NCBI RefSeq assembly: GCF_002127325.2
Contig: NC_035437.2
Span: 116,246,916 to 116,310,915 of the forward strand
Source of the DNA: Helianthus annuus
Taxonomy: Eukaryota > Streptophyta > Magnoliopsida > Asterales > Asteraceae
Direction of reading: 5' to 3'
Length of the DNA stretch: 64,000 nt
Position numbers and translations under genes: made by a program. Position 1 is the stretch's first letter, and every line of letters begins with the position of its first letter. Below are positions 10,061-21,339 of this stretch, in pieces. The notes below the pieces were generated by a model, which saw only the letters and a list, made by a program, of their open reading frames with translations, made no database searches and was not told the DNA's origin.

Positions 10061-10070
10061 TTGGTTTTGT

Positions 10071-11052
10071 TAGGGCTGACATATCGGGTCAACCCGATCT
10101 GTTAAGACACGAACACGATAAGACACGAACCCGAAATATGTAAACACGAACACGACACGAAATCTTATCGTGTCAGATTTTTCAAACACGAACCTGATAA
10201 CAAACTGCTAAGACACGAAAAACTTACCATCTTATCACACAACCTGTTTAAGACACGGAAACGACCTGTTAAGACACGAACAAGAAAAAATTACCAAGTT
10301 TATTTTGTGAATCAATCTACCTAAGACTTCAGTATCAATTTTCCCAATCTACCTAAGAAAAAACACAAATACAAAAGAACTATATTAACATCAAATTCAA
10401 ATTTGACATAAATGATAAAACCCCAATAATCGAAACACTAGATTATGTTTTATGTGATAATAAGAATTGGATTAGGCAAGTTGTCGACTAACAACTAGGG
10501 CAAGGGGGTTTACAATCACACTGTTATTACAAATCTCATTGTCAAATCTCCCAGTAGAACTGAGCCGGAATAACTGACCGGATGAGAATGGCGAGGCTGG
10601 TCTGAAGTAAATTTACACGACGCGGAGAGTGACCGGATGAACGGTTGAACTGACGGCGGAATAACTAACGCCCCGAATCTTGACGGCGATGAACGGTTGA
10701 ATGACCGGAGCAAGAATGGCAAGCGGCTGGGCTGAAGCGTCAAACTGTGAAAAGTGAATTAATGGATTTCAAGTTTTGGGTATACCCTAAATCCCTAATA
10801 CGACGTAATCCCCCATGTCTGACTCATGTCCCCACATATTTGATTTAATTTTTAATTTAAAATTATAAACAGATCACTAACGAGTCTTAACAGGTTAACG
10901 GGTTTTAACCTGTTTAAACACGAAATTTAAACAGGTCTTATCGTGTCGAGCTGTTTTAGACACGAAACCTGTTAAGGCCAAACACGAAACCTGTTAACTT
11001 CGTGTAGGTTCGTGTCGTGTTATCATGTTCGTGTCAGAATTGCCAGCCCTAC
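10071..11052. mobile_element. hAT-type non-autonomous element, ~980 bp
   Basis: Left end TAGGGCTGACA and right end TGCCAGCCCTA are inverted. The flanks GGTTTTGT (10,063-10,070) and GGTTTTCT (11,053-11,060) are an 8-bp target duplication with one change. Both ends, roughly the outer 200 bp, are packed with GACACGAAC and CTGTTAAGACACGAA variants, in opposite orientation at the two ends. These look like subterminal transposase-binding arrays. The centre has no transposase; the 75-aa frame at 10,516-10,743 is low complexity. Confidence 0.8.
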
Positions 11053-11060
11053 GGTTTTCT

Positions 11061-11556
11061 TGTGGTTGAAAATTATATTTAGTGAACTTTAGAACAAATA
11101 TAACTTTTGTATACTATACATATACACCTTATTCTTTCAAAAAATCATTTCATAAAATGATAATTTTATCATCTTAAATTTGATTATAGAATTGTTATAA
11201 CTTTTTTAAGATAACGGTTTTTTATACGTTCTCTTTTTTTTTTTTTTTTTTTTACAACGGGTGTCAAAACTAGGTATAATGGTGCACATAAATGATCAAA
11301 TTACAACGGTGTGTAAAAACCACTTTATACATGAATTGTATTCGAATATGTGTGTTCGAGAGAGAGGAGTTATATTTTTCAAACACTTTAGAAACCACTC
11401 AATATACTAATTTTGGATATCGTTTAAACTGTGAATTCCTAAAATCATCATTGTATGTTTATTAACCCATTAATAAATTATATAAACTAAAATCACGTAA
11501 AAATGGATTCAAAAACTATAGTTATTAAAATTAAAGCATGAGCAGTTAACATAAAA
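11061..11556. other. Unassigned AT-rich sequence
   Basis: No ORF or repeat recognised except a 24-bp T-run at about 11,229-11,252. Phrases such as TTACAACGGTGTGTAAAAAC recall sequence at 31,430-31,560, perhaps from the same old element. Confidence 0.6.
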
Positions 11557-11630
11557 GACCGCATAGCGCAGTGGATTAGCGCGTTTGACTTCGGATCAAA
11601 AGGTCGTGGGTTCGACTCCCACTGTGGTCG
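11557..11630 (+). tRNA. tRNA-Arg (anticodon TCG)
   Basis: 74 nt, no intron. The acceptor stem GACCGCA pairs with TGTGGTC (one G-T), discriminator G. D-arm GCGC/GCGC, anticodon stem TTTGA/TCAAA with loop CTTCGGA, so the anticodon is TCG and reads CGA codons. T-arm GTGGG/CCCAC closes the TTCGACT loop. A T-run at 11,636-11,641 is a Pol III terminator, and CA-rich/A-rich sequence lies just upstream as in plant tRNA genes. The D-loop and T-loop double as the A and B boxes. All stems are intact, so this is probably a functional nuclear gene and the only clear non-transposon gene in the window. Confidence 0.96.
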
Positions 11631-11640
11631 ATTACTTTTT

Positions 11641-11842
11641 TAGTAGCTTTTATTTGTAGTGGGTTATTTGATTAACAAAGGATGAGTGTTGTAGCTTTCA
11701 TTTGTGGTGGGTTATTTGATTAACAAAGTATGATTGTAGTATCTTTTATTTGTGGTCGGTTTTTGTGGTGGGTTATTTGATTAACAAAGTATGATTGTAG
11801 TATCTTTTATTTGTGGTCGGTTTTTTATTAACAAAGTATTCA
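11641..11842 (+). repeat. Degenerate tandem repeat, four units of ~47-61 bp
   Basis: Units share TTTATTTGTGGT, GGGTTATTTGATTAACAA and AGTATGATTGTAGT. The third is longer through internal duplication and the fourth is partial. It starts directly after the tRNA terminator. Confidence 0.85.
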
Positions 11843-12241
11843 GTCCATTCGGCAGGCAAAAATCGATAAACCCGCCAAATTCCGGCAAAAACCTGTATAT
11901 TTCGATCAAGGCTGGTTTCCAACCAATCCATGTGAAGTTTCCAACCAAACCATGTGAATTCCAGCAATTAATCTTGTATACTTAAAAAAACTGAGTTGAG
12001 TAAGAGTTAAAATCTAGTTACTTAAAATATTTAACCAATTATTCCCAATAAAAATGTGTATATGACTAGCGACTAGCGAGTTATCAAACCTTACTATTTT
12101 GTTGTTGTTATAAAGTTTTATATTTTAGCTACTATTGGCTGATGAAAATGAGGCGTTACTAAAATCATTTCATAAATAATGTGTTGTCTCTACTTCTCCT
12201 TTATACAATTATATATTTGTTAAAATCAAAATTTGATTGAA
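11843..12241. other. Unassigned sequence
   Basis: About 400 bp without coding signal, tRNA or recognised repeat. The ORFs over 11,773-11,985 on the two strands are chance frames. Confidence 0.5.
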
Positions 12242-13000
12242 CTAGTATTTTGCCCGCCGCGCGTTGCGGCGGCATGCGACGGATGGAAACATATAGTAAG
12301 ACAAAACACGATTTGTAAAACGCAGTACGTAAAAGACAATTAAAAAAATGTAGAACACAAAGGTAGACACAATGTGTGAAATACAATACCTAAGACATTT
12401 CGTAAAACACAAAGCATTTACATTTGGAAAAGTAAGAGTTGTAGTCTAAGAGTTACAATTGCAATTTTTTTAAAGTTTGGCGGGTGTAAAAATGGAGTAA
12501 GAGTGCAAGGGGTAAAAAGCAAAGTCTAAAAAAGACAGTGTAAAAGTATAAGGGTGGTGGCGTAAATGTGTAAAAGATGAGGGTGTGTTGGTGGAAATAT
12601 AAAAGAAGATGGTTGGTGGCGTAACTTTGTAAGAGCTAAGGGGGTGATGGTGGAAAAACAAAGTATAGGGTTGGCGCTGACAAAGTTTGAAAGATGAGGT
12701 TGTGGTTTTGAAAATTCAAAGTAGAAGGTTTAGGGACTAAATTTGTCATTTTATGAAATTTTAAAGGTACCAAAATTAAAGGGTTAAAATTGCAATATTG
12801 TTAAAGTACAGGGACTGGAAGACAAAGACGGTGTATTTTAAGATGTAGCATAATACAATTACTTTTCCACATGTATAAATATTATTATATAATATAAATA
12901 CATAACTACTTTTTGTCTTCAACTACACGTGTATTTATGAAATTTGAGGTGTCGGTGACTATGCACCGACTTTCTATTTTAAGATGTAGTATAATTTATT
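12242..13000 (-). mobile_element. Helitron-like 3' end and adjoining body
   Basis: On the minus strand the hairpin GCCGCCGCAACGCGCGGCGGG (12,252-12,272, loop within) is followed by CAAAATA and CTAG (12,242-12,245), then T. The body to the right is G/A-rich with repeated AAGAG..AGGGGG..GGTGG phrases (12,480-12,720). The right end is not found; no genes. Confidence 0.55.
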
Positions 13001-13225
13001 AATCAGAATGGACGTGAACCGGTCAAGATCAGCAGTTAACAAAATTAACCGACTCGTGTTTCCAATAACCAAATAATTGATCTTACCGGTTATGAAAATA
13101 TAAACACCACATACATTTCTTTTTGGTAAGAGGACCAAACCCTAGCATTACTAAAAAAGAATCAAAGAATACCAATTACCAAACATTACACTAGTTAAGA
13201 GATAAAACCAGGACATGACCACAAG

Positions 13226-13495
13226 TAGAGGTGCACAAATCGGTTATTTTCTCTAATCGGCTCAGTTAATCGCCGGTTATTTTCTCATTTGTGCATTAAC
13301 CGGTTATAACTTTAACCGGTTTGGTTAATAACTGGTTATTTTCATAAAAAAACTATTTTATTTTTTCGGTTTTTCCCTGATTAACTGGTACAACGGTTAG
13401 AAACTAGTTAAAAATAACCACTGATCTGGAACTCCTCAATCGGTTATTAACCAATTAGGCTTTTGGTTAATAACTGGTTATTTTGTGAACCACTA
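13226..13495. mobile_element. hAT-like MITE, 270 bp
   Basis: Ends TAGAGGTGCAC and GTGAACCACTA are inverted. Flanks ACCACAAG (13,218-13,225) and ACCCCAAG (13,496-13,503) form an 8-bp target duplication with one mismatch. The inside is a mosaic of AACCGGTTATT and TAACTGGTTATTTT in both orientations. Confidence 0.7.
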
Positions 13496-13877
13496 ACCCC
13501 AAGTTCCAAAGTAGCCCAAAAATGAAAAAAAGAAACTATTAACTTGTGCCTATATCTACTTTGATATCTAATACTACCCACATCTAAGGCCTAATGGCCG
13601 ACATTCTACCAAATAAAAGCCTTATTTCTTTGGGCCCAATATGAAGCCTAATTATATAAAGCCCAAAGAATGAATATCCAAATAACACCAATATACACTT
13701 TCTATAAATAACACCAATATACACTCTCAACATAGAAGAGATATCTAGAAGTATAACTACATAGGTACTTGTGTTTATCCATAGTCAGATGGGCGACCCT
13801 TCATTCATCCATGACAAAGTTAGTGTTCACGTATATATGATATAGATGCCGGTAAATGCATATAGACGTAATCATGA

Positions 13878-14187
13878 GAGCATTTAGAATGGATCCTGTA
13901 TGTGTATGTGTGTAACCTTTATATTTGTAAGAGTATAAATTGTTCTGAGTGAAGTAGAGAGAAAAAGGAGACCAAGGAAAAAAAGTTACTGTTCATCAAT
14001 AAATTTGGAGGAGAAACTGTTCACCTATATAATTTTTTAATATTTTTTAAAAAAGATTGTGCAGAAGAGAGAAAAAGGTAATGATAAAAGTTTAAAAAAA
14101 TATTATTTAATTAAAAAGAAGAGAGAAAACGTAGTATTTTTTAGTATAATTATAGAAATGGAGTAATGTATTTGATTGTAATGCTCT
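13878..14187. mobile_element. MITE, GAGCATT terminal family, copy 1
   Basis: Starts GAGCATTTAGAATGG and ends GTAATGCTCT, short inverted ends. Internal purine-rich AGAGAGAAAAAGG blocks and GTTACTGTTCA are shared with the next copy. No ORF. Confidence 0.65.
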
Positions 14188-14470
14188 AAGAGCATTCACA
14201 ATGGAACCTCCATATTATTGTGAGTGTAACCTCTATACTTTTTAGAGTGGTTGTAAATGGTTGTGAGTGGAGAAGAGTAAAAGAAGAAAAAAGTTACTGT
14301 TCACTAGTAAATTTGGAGGAAAAAGTTACTGTTCACCTCTATAATTTTTTAATATTTTTTGAAAGTGCTTGTGAGTGGATAAGAGAGAAAAAGTAATAAT
14401 AAAAGTATAAAAAAATATTATTTAATTAAAAAGGACAGAAAAAATATAGTGTTTTTAGTGTAAGAGTTAA
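14188..14470. mobile_element. MITE, GAGCATT terminal family, copy 2, right end lost
   Basis: Begins AGAGCATTCACAATGG immediately after copy 1 and repeats its internal order (GTTACTGTTCACT, TTTGAAAGTGCTTGTGAGTGG, ATTATTTAATTAAAAAGG). No matching right terminus is visible; it fades into the next repeat near 14,470. Confidence 0.6.
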
Positions 14471-14699
14471 ATGTCATTTTAGACCTTGTGGTTTGACATT
14501 TAACCCATTTGACATGTGCTATGTTGACTATATTATTATACTTGATCAATTAGACCCACACAATCCATCATTTTATAAGTAAATGGGTTGAAAATGTCAC
14601 CTTTAAGCTTTTGTTTCTATGTCGTGTTAGGTGTTTGTTTTCAAATGATACTGGCACATTCTTTTACATTTCTTTTTTTAGACTTATTAATTATATATC

Positions 14700-15222
14700 T
14701 GGACTACCAAAATGCTCTCTAAGGTTTGGTTACTTTTTCACTTTAGTTCAAAACTAAAACCTTTTGAATTTGGGTCCCTATGGTTTTAATTTTGTTGTCA
14801 TTTTCATCCAAAATCAAAATCTGGTTAGATTTTTCAGTTACCATCCAACTTTTTTGTCTTTTGAATATGGGTCCCTGTGGTTTCAATTTTGTTGCCATTT
14901 TCATCCAAAATCAAAATCGGTTAGATTTTTCAGTTAACATCCAATTTTTTTGTCTTTTTCCTCCCTTTTAACGAAGGGCAAAATTGTCAGATTTTTTTAA
15001 TTTGCTATAATAAAACGTTAAAAGACCATTTTGCCATTCATTAAAAGAGAGGAAAAAGACAAAAAAAATTGGATTGACTTCAAAATCTAACCAGATTTTG
15101 ATTTTGGATGAAAATAGCAACAAAATTGAAACCATAGGGACCAAGATTTACAATGTTTGAGTTTTGGACTGAAATAATAAAAGTGACCAAATCTCATGGA
15201 CCATTTTGGCAATTTAGTCTAT
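14700..15222. repeat. Imperfect foldback (long inverted repeat)
   Basis: Left arm about 14,700-14,985 and right arm about 14,990-15,222 are inverted copies (GGTCCCTATGGTTT... against ...AAACCATAGGGACC; CAAAATCTGGTTAGATTTT against its complement). The left arm contains an extra internal duplication of about 95 bp (14,775 and 14,868). Transcription would give a long double-stranded RNA. Probably a foldback/MITE-like element. Confidence 0.8.
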
Positions 15223-15248
15223 ATATCTAATCAACTTATTAACAACAA

Positions 15249-16080
15249 CTAGAATTACGACCCGCCGCATTGCGGCGGAGATTCTTTAGTTATAACTAAG
15301 TCGATTTAGGACGCGCACGTTATGTTGAACCTGCCAAACAGCAAAAAATAGACGATGTAAAAACGTTCACCCACACACGCACGTTGCGTCATATTAACTC
15401 GCAAAATTTAGAACGAAACGTAAAAACGTTAAACCAAAGACGCATGTTGCGATGTATTAAGTCACAAAATTTAGAACGAAGCATAAAGCGAAAAATTTGC
15501 GGAAAATGAAAACTATAAAGGACCAAAGTTGAAAGTAAAAAAAGTTGTGATGACATATTAAAAAGTTTTATGTTTAAAGTAAAAAAACAAATAGTTTTGG
15601 TTAAAAGTAATTTATGAAATACTTTTGGGTAAAAAGTAAAAAAACCAACCCCCAAACTCAAGGTTACAACAACCATATGCATAACCATTTTTTCTTTGAA
15701 AAACCCCCAAAGCCAAGATTACAACACATAAGTAAAAAAATCAAAGTGGTTAAATTGCAAAAGATGGAAACTTTTGAATTAGAAGTGAAAAATCAAATTA
15801 ATCAAAGGAGTTAAATTGTATAAGATGGAAAATTTTGAATTAGAAGTGAAAATCAAATTAATCAAAGGGGTTAAATTACCAAAGACTAAAACTTTAAACT
15901 TAAATTGTCAAAGATTAAAATTTTAGGGTTAAAAAGGAAACAAAGATTAAAACTTTAAACTTAAATTGTCAAAGAATAAAACTTTAGGGTTAAAAAAAGA
16001 AAATTCCATTTTTTTTAAAAAACACCCTAAGCCAAAGTTACAACTCATATATGCATAAAGGTCTTGCTTCTTTATAATGT
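15249..16080 (-). mobile_element. Helitron-like 3' end and adjoining body
   Basis: On the minus strand CCGCCGCAATGCGGCGGG (15,261-15,278, near-perfect hairpin) is followed by TCGTAATT and CTAG (15,249-15,252), then T. To the right, phrases such as GGTTAAATTGC, AAAGATGGAAACTTTTGAATT and AAACTTTAAACTTAAATTGTC repeat three or four times (15,740-15,990). No gene. Confidence 0.55.
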
Positions 16081-16091
16081 TTAATTATGAA

Positions 16092-17645
16092 CTAGTATTA
16101 AACACCCCCCGCGTTGCGGCGGGGGCGAGCATTAATACCACACTACTTTCAGCGACCACCAACACTGAAGTTGCAGCGTTAATGCAAAGAAATTAAACCG
16201 AAACATCGAAACGGAAAACATAGAATAAAATAGCTAAGTTGATCTAGAACTCGTGCGCTACGATGAACCCGCGTCAATTTTTTCTCGTTTGACAAGTTCT
16301 TCGTAATCTATATATAATATATACCGTTACCACTATACAAACAATAATGCATACATTACAACAACCATTGTATCAATATGTTGCAAATTATATTTATACA
16401 AGATTTTGGCTAAATTAATTAGATTATTATAAATAATAATAATTTACAAATAAAACAACACAACTTTGAATGGATCAAACCGATTGAATATGGTAAGATA
16501 ATGAAACCATTACTTGATTAGGGTACAACCACTTAAGCACAATTTATAACCATACATGCATACAAAACAGATTGAATTTGGTAAGGTAATGAAACCATTA
16601 TTTTTGCTTAAGGTACAACCACTTAAGCACAACTTACAATCTATATTTAATTAAGGTACAACCATTTAAGCACAATTTACCACCAAATATACACACAAAT
16701 GTTTAAAATTAATAGTATATAAATTTATAGTATATAATTTAACAAAGTGTACAACCCCAACACATAAAGGTACAACAAAACTAAGCATGAAACACCATTA
16801 ATGCAAAAATTACAACCACTTAAAGCCTAAGTATATTACAAATTGATATTATATAAATGAGTAATAAAAAAGATCTATAACCATATTCGATATGGTACTC
16901 ACTTTAAAGCTATTATGAGTTTGTTCTAGTAATATATTTTTCATTAATTTTCTTCTCATATTATTCAGTTGGAGTCAAATTACTAATATTAGACAAAACA
17001 GCAAACCAATAAATAAAACAACAAATGTTGTGTATAAAGAAATCTTTATGGACTTGTAATTTTTATATATTTTTTTTAGTTTAATGCTATTTAATATTTA
17101 CATAAAGAATGCAATGTTTCTTTTATTTCGAAATTTATATCAATACTGTTAAACAATGTAATTTATTTTGAGTAGCATGGTACTTAAACTACGTTATAAC
17201 TTTTTGTTTGCATGATGTATAACAATGTAAAACATGTATGTTTTACTTTTCAACATGATTTAAATTAATATGTCTTTTACAAATTATGTTTTTAGAAAAT
17301 AATAAATTATAATTTTTAAATTACTAAATTGAAATAGTTGTTGTTTTAAATTCTTTGAAAATATATAATTTTTGATGTTTATTTTTTCTATAAGATTAAT
17401 TTTGACATTTCTCAATATTTATTTTATGGTTTTTTTTTGGTTACAATACGATTCCATATCCTTTTACAGATTTTGTTACTAGAAAATAATAGTTATGTTT
17501 TTTTTTTAAATTACTAAATTAAAATAATTGATGTTTTAAAGTCTAAGAAAATATATAACTTTTGGTAAGATTCGTTTCAATATTTATTCTACGTTTTTTG
17601 TTTCAATACGATTTTGTAGCATCACGTGGGGAAATCCAACTAGTT
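16092..17645 (-). mobile_element. Helitron-like 3' end and adjoining body
   Basis: On the minus strand a hairpin of CCCCCGCCGCAACGCGGGGGG type (16,105-16,125) is followed by TGTTTAATA and CTAG (16,092-16,095), then T. The body is AT-rich. The right limit is unknown; a second CTAG context after CACGTGGGGAAATCCAA at 17,619-17,641 may be another terminus. Confidence 0.5.
16480..16830 (+). repeat. Dispersed ~21-bp motif GGTACAACCACTTAAGCACA
   Basis: Three close copies at about 16,520, 16,610 and 16,660, each followed by AATTTAYAA-like sequence. Looser matches follow to 16,830. Flanking GATTGAATWTGGTAAG..AATGAAACCATTA is duplicated too, giving a local period near 90 bp. Confidence 0.75.
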
Positions 17646-20338
17646 CTAATAAATTTAATAAATATAGAATATATGTTTTGGTTATAATTAATTTAAATTA
17701 ATCTATGTTGGCAAATTTGAATTTAATTGTATTTATTATCCATAATGTAATGTAGATAGGTTATTTTAATTAGGAACAAGAGTAAATTACTTTTTAAGTC
17801 CGTATGTTTTAGTGGTTTTAATCATTGTCTAGAATCAAAATGTTTGATGCCCTAAGTCCCTAAACACTTTTTTTATAATCATTTGAGTCCAAATTTTAAC
17901 CTTTTGAGTCCAATTTTTTTTTCTTTTTTCAATAAAATTTACTCTTTAGTGAGTTGACAAATAAAGGATATTGCGTTTCAAAAAAAAAAAAAAATAAATA
18001 AAAATAAAAAAAATAAAATAAAATAAAATAATAATGGTCATGAGAAAGTTAATGCCCTATGTAAATTAGAATGATTAGCTACATTGAATAAAGGTCTACA
18101 ATTATGTTTGAATCAAACCTATAATTGTCTAAAATGACATGATAAAGTCTAAGTGAACTTTTTTATTATCACTATAAATTGGTTATCATGATAATCGAGC
18201 GAGAAAGGATGATTGCCCAATTGTAGAATTCGTATAAACCATAACATAAGACGTAATAGTTTAGATTTATCAAGTAACTATTGTAAACATTTACAAACAA
18301 TTGTAATGAACATGTAATAAAAACTACCGTTACATTTTTGCCCCCTGTATATCCTGACAAACCGAATCGACTATCATGACACAATCTGTGACAATTGATA
18401 TTTGAAACCTTTTTTATATGCATTATTGTTTGGCCTTCGGCATCTGATACATCCTTGAAAATTACTCATTTTATATATTCCATTTAATTTGTTTTTCCAC
18501 TACATGATCGTTTGATATTATTGCATGTTATTCAAGTAATGTATTGGAAAATATACTATGAAAGTTTACAAGTATGAAATATGTTATTTACATGTTTACG
18601 AGTTTACATGTTGATGGGTTGGTTAATTTTACATGTTTAAAGCGGTTAGTTGTATATTTTGGTTATTGTTTCACATGGAATTTTGTTACCTTTGATGGTC
18701 TTTATTTATTCTTAGGTTAATTGTGAAATGGTAGCAAAAATATGGAATCAAATCGGATGAAAAAGCTAGCGGGAGAGTGAAGATCAATTTGGAGATGACC
18801 TGTCAAGCGTAGGCTACACCCGACGATTTTAAATTTGAAAAATAGTCAAATCAACCCAAGCATTTAAGCCACCTGATTAGGGTTTTGAAATAGGTCTTCC
18901 ATGGAGACTAAAGCACAATCAAGGACGAAATTTTGGTGGTTCCAAGGCTTTAGTCATCATTCCAACCCAAAATCAAAACCTGATTTTAACCAAGTTGAAG
19001 ATTTCAACTTGTAAATGAGAGGCTAAACCTATTGTGATCAACCCGGGTGTAGGGTTTATGTTTGTAGACATCGTTTGGCTTAGTTTTTGTGTGGACTTGA
19101 ATTACCTTTTGATTGTTGTCTTTAACAACTAATTAGATTCATGTGATGATTTAGTAATTGAAGAACGAATTTGACTTTGTTAAAGTTTTTGACAATTTCT
19201 GGTTTTTGGTTATTAACAGTCAGTTACGGGTAATTATTTTACGGGTCTCATATTATTTGGATTGATTTTCACTAAGATGACATCCTAGCACGCGTTCCTA
19301 TTCAGGTACGGACCATAGGTCAACATGGTCAGATTCATTTAGCTTGTGATTATCCTTTATTACAATTGCTTATCAAATCATGTCTATGTGATTATCAATT
19401 AATATTTCAAACTAGGTCATTCGCGCTTTGCATAACCTAAACTCTAGGTGATCACTTATCCGGTCATTGTTTACAAAACTGATTTTCAATCATGCATTCA
19501 GTTCGATTTTCTAAAGGCATAATTAATATGTTTAATTCACAAAACCAATCAAAAGCTTAAATCTAATTAAGAATAATGTAATTAAATAATTAATTGAGCA
19601 TAACACTAACCTCAGACTCTTCGTGGTTTGACACCCTACTTTCCATAACTAGTTAAGGTGAATAAGTCTCATTTTTCTCTATCTTTGACCGCTCATTTGA
19701 CACTGATTTCATGTTTACGAGCTTCCTCATTACAAGTTTTTCATGCTTATAGGTTTGCAATCATGTTATATTTGAATATGTACTATGTTATCCAAATCAT
19801 ATCCTTTCTATGAGGATCATCATATGCCCTTTATTGTTGAATAATTTGGTTCACTACCCTCCATGTCGGTGAGCTTAGTTCACATTATCTCAAACTTATA
19901 AGCATGGTGAGCTAGTTATAAACACGGTGAGCAAGATGATACATTATGAACGTTCACGAAGGTGTATGGACCAAACATAGGAAAAAAACTGATCACATGT
20001 TATAAGTTAATGTGATTGCATACAGATTAATTATGTGCTAAGTACTCCGTGTTACCCAAAATAATTAGTAAGTATCGTGGACTTTGCGTACATCATGATG
20101 ATATATTATGATACATATGCTATTTTTTATGATTTGATTTTTGTATCTATACCCTTTTACAAAAACATAACATGTCATCTTATTACCGTCTATCACTAAC
20201 CCATATGTACCTATTTTTGCATGTGTGATCAAGACTAATGTGGAAAAAAACATGAAGAAGTGCTTGAAAGTATAAAACTATATTTGTTTTAAATGTACTA
20301 AATGAGATTGTATTTATTTCAACCTATGTAACATTTAG
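17646..20338. other. Unassigned AT-rich region
   Basis: No convincing gene. 17,770-17,930 resembles non-coding TE boilerplate (AAGTCCCTAAACACTT). 17,975-18,035 is an A-rich microsatellite. 18,700-19,640 has somewhat higher GC and ends with GTGGTTTGACACCCTACTT, a phrase like those just upstream of Ty3 primer sites, so an old LTR remnant is possible. ORFs at 18,172 and 20,065 are chance frames. Confidence 0.4.
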
Positions 20339-20815
20339 GTGTTAGTTTGCTTTTTAAGAGGTAAAATGTCTGCAGTCTGCGGACTACATCTGAAAACGTC
20401 TGTAGAAGAAGAGGTGGACCAAGCCTTTGCAGTCTGCAATAAGAAGGTTGTTTGTTTTATTAACGTACGGTGGTGTACGGACGTTGGTTGTGGGTGGTGG
20501 TGGTGGATGGTGTGGACTGTGGTGGTGGATGGTGGGTGGTGGTGGACGGTGGTGGACGGTGGTGGTGGGTGGTGGATGGTGGTGGTGGTGATGGATGGTG
20601 GTGGATGGTGGACGGTGGTGATGGGTGATGGTGTTTAACCCTTTGTAGACCTTAGAAGATCTTAGAAGTGGTTGGGTTAAGTCTGCACCAAGAAGAGCTC
20701 GCGCAGACGTTTTTTTAATGAAATGTCTTCGGAAAAACAAATAGTCTGCAGATAGCAATGTCTACGTGTGGTCTAAGCGGCACAGACAGAAGAGCCTGCG
20801 CATATATTTTTACGA
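20339..20815. repeat. GTCTGC-rich element with a GGTGGT minisatellite core
   Basis: Outer parts carry GTCTGCAG, GTCTGCGG, AGTCTGCA, GCGCAGAC and CTGCGC in both orientations. The centre 20,490-20,632 is a GGT/GGA-rich minisatellite (GGTGGTGGATGGTGG variants). Long frames on either strand are composition artefacts. Likely a small TIR element with an expanded core, but ends are not defined. Confidence 0.5.
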
Positions 20816-21141
20816 AAAAAAAACACCACCTTAGTCATCTATAGAACTGTGTTTGTGATCTTTCTTCACTAAGAGTGAAATGTTATCCTTATCTAGATTT
20901 TATCTGGCTTGGTGATGCGACATGTCTACTCGGTGGTATTAAATCTTTCTTAATGTCTATATAAAAATATTTTGTCTTTTAGAAACTATTTTTTTTAAAC
21001 ATAAAACACATAAAATCTCCTTGAGCACAACTAGGAAGCACATCTACTATGCATGCACCGAAATTTACATTAAATTTGGTGTAAACAAAACATTCTCAAG
21101 AATATAACACTAAATCTACTCAAATTTAGTATATATATATA
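20816..21141. other. Unassigned sequence before the TA tract
   Basis: No ORF or repeat recognised until the (TA)n tract at 21,131-21,149. Confidence 0.5.
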
Positions 21142-21339
21142 TATATTATAGGGTAAATTACAATTTTCGTCCTTTATGTTTATATCAGATTACAATGGAT
21201 AGCCTTTAAGTTCAATAATTACAGTCACAATCCTTTATTCGGAAAACTTATTACATCTTTCGTCCTTTAGCACGAACCAAGTTAAAATTTTCAGTTAAAC
21301 CTAATCAATTAAGGGTAATTTTGTAATTTTACCTATTAA

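Larger units (their letters stand above)
9139..10062 (-). mobile_element. Helitron-like element, 3' end at left, with internal motif array
   Basis: Read on the minus strand, a GC-rich hairpin (9,148-9,168; arms around CCCCGC/GCGGGG) is followed by six to seven bases and CTAG (9,139-9,142), with a T next in the flank. This is the Helitron 3' signature (hairpin, CTRR, insertion between A and T). From 9,240 to 9,955 the motif GGGCAAAATCGTAATTTT recurs about a dozen times in degenerate form with roughly 30-60 bp spacing. No Rep/helicase gene is present, so it is non-autonomous. The right boundary is a guess; it could be at 10,062 or beyond the hAT insertion. Confidence 0.5.

Noticed and set aside
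10516..10743. 75-aa ORF within the hAT element
   Set aside because: Low-complexity Ser/Arg/Pro frame with no transposase motif.
14700..15222. Long inverted repeat as a possible MIRNA gene
   Set aside because: Arms of more than 200 bp with an internal duplication fit a foldback repeat better than a microRNA precursor.
20339..20758. Gly/Trp/Val-rich and His/Pro-rich ORFs on opposite strands
   Set aside because: Both are readings of the GGTGGT minisatellite.
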